Source: Bacteroidales bacterium
GTDB taxonomy: Bacteria; Bacteroidota; Bacteroidia; Bacteroidales; UBA4181
Assembly (NCBI GenBank): GCA_031264715.1
Contig: JAISDP010000163.1
Location: 1-5,711, forward strand
DNA: 5,711 nucleotides
Direction: 5' to 3'
The notes below the pieces were generated by a model. The model ran no database searches. It had not been told where the DNA came from and worked only from the letters and a program-made list of their open reading frames with translations. Below, one piece after another: positions 5,696 to 5,711 of the stretch (the stretch's first letter is position 1; each line of letters begins with the position of its first letter). A program made the translations under genes and the position numbers.

Positions 5696-5711
5696 AGCAG
5701 CAACCATCAGA

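Noticed and set aside
1..5711. CRISPR array, tRNA or rRNA gene, insertion sequence ends, phage genes
   Set aside because: No regularly spaced repeats, cloverleaf-like sequence, paired terminal repeats with target duplication or phage proteins were seen on either strand.

Overview
The window looks like a chromosomal stretch from a member of the Bacteroidota, most likely a Bacteroidales gut or sludge type. The evidence is: upstream regions that are A-rich and lack Shine-Dalgarno sequences; two good matches to the Bacteroidota promoter (TTG, about 18-19 nt, TAnnTTTG); a lipoprotein with acidic residues straight after the lipidated cysteine; a periplasmic-TPR histidine kinase of the type common in this phylum; and the tail of an Rpn/PD-(D/E)XK-type protein, a family that is abundant there. 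Genus cannot be read from the sequence.

Layout, left to right. Positions 1-204 (+) are the 3' end of a gene cut by the window edge, probably an Rpn-family recombination-promoting nuclease/putative transposase. It is followed by a short palindromic repeat (about 235-270). Positions 309-1463 (+) encode a clostripain-like (family C11) cysteine peptidase made as a lipoprotein, with a visible His/Cys dyad. A 126-bp convergent gap separates it from a minus-strand two-component operon: histidine kinase (4121-2220) then LuxR/NarL-type response regulator (2201-1590), with 18 nt between them. A 228-bp divergent region (4122-4349) carries a promoter for each direction, a palindrome next to the kinase promoter and a purine-rich tract. 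Positions 4350-5663 (+) encode a secreted TPR protein of unknown specific function, closed by a strong rho-independent terminator that overlaps its stop codon.

How the genes may work together: the kinase has a cleavable signal peptide, about 300 residues of TPR repeats that should lie in the periplasm, one membrane helix, and a cytoplasmic HisKA_3 plus HATPase core. It should phosphorylate Asp54 of the adjacent regulator, which then binds DNA through its C-terminal helix-turn-helix. The divergently transcribed periplasmic TPR protein and the convergent surface peptidase are plausible targets or partners by position only; nothing in the sequence proves it.

No clearly new system is seen. The points most worth a second look are the missing phosphatase-type glutamine in the kinase's HD motif, a perfect 15-bp inverted repeat inside the kinase gene, the palindrome abutting the kinase promoter, and the divergent pairing of two TPR proteins.
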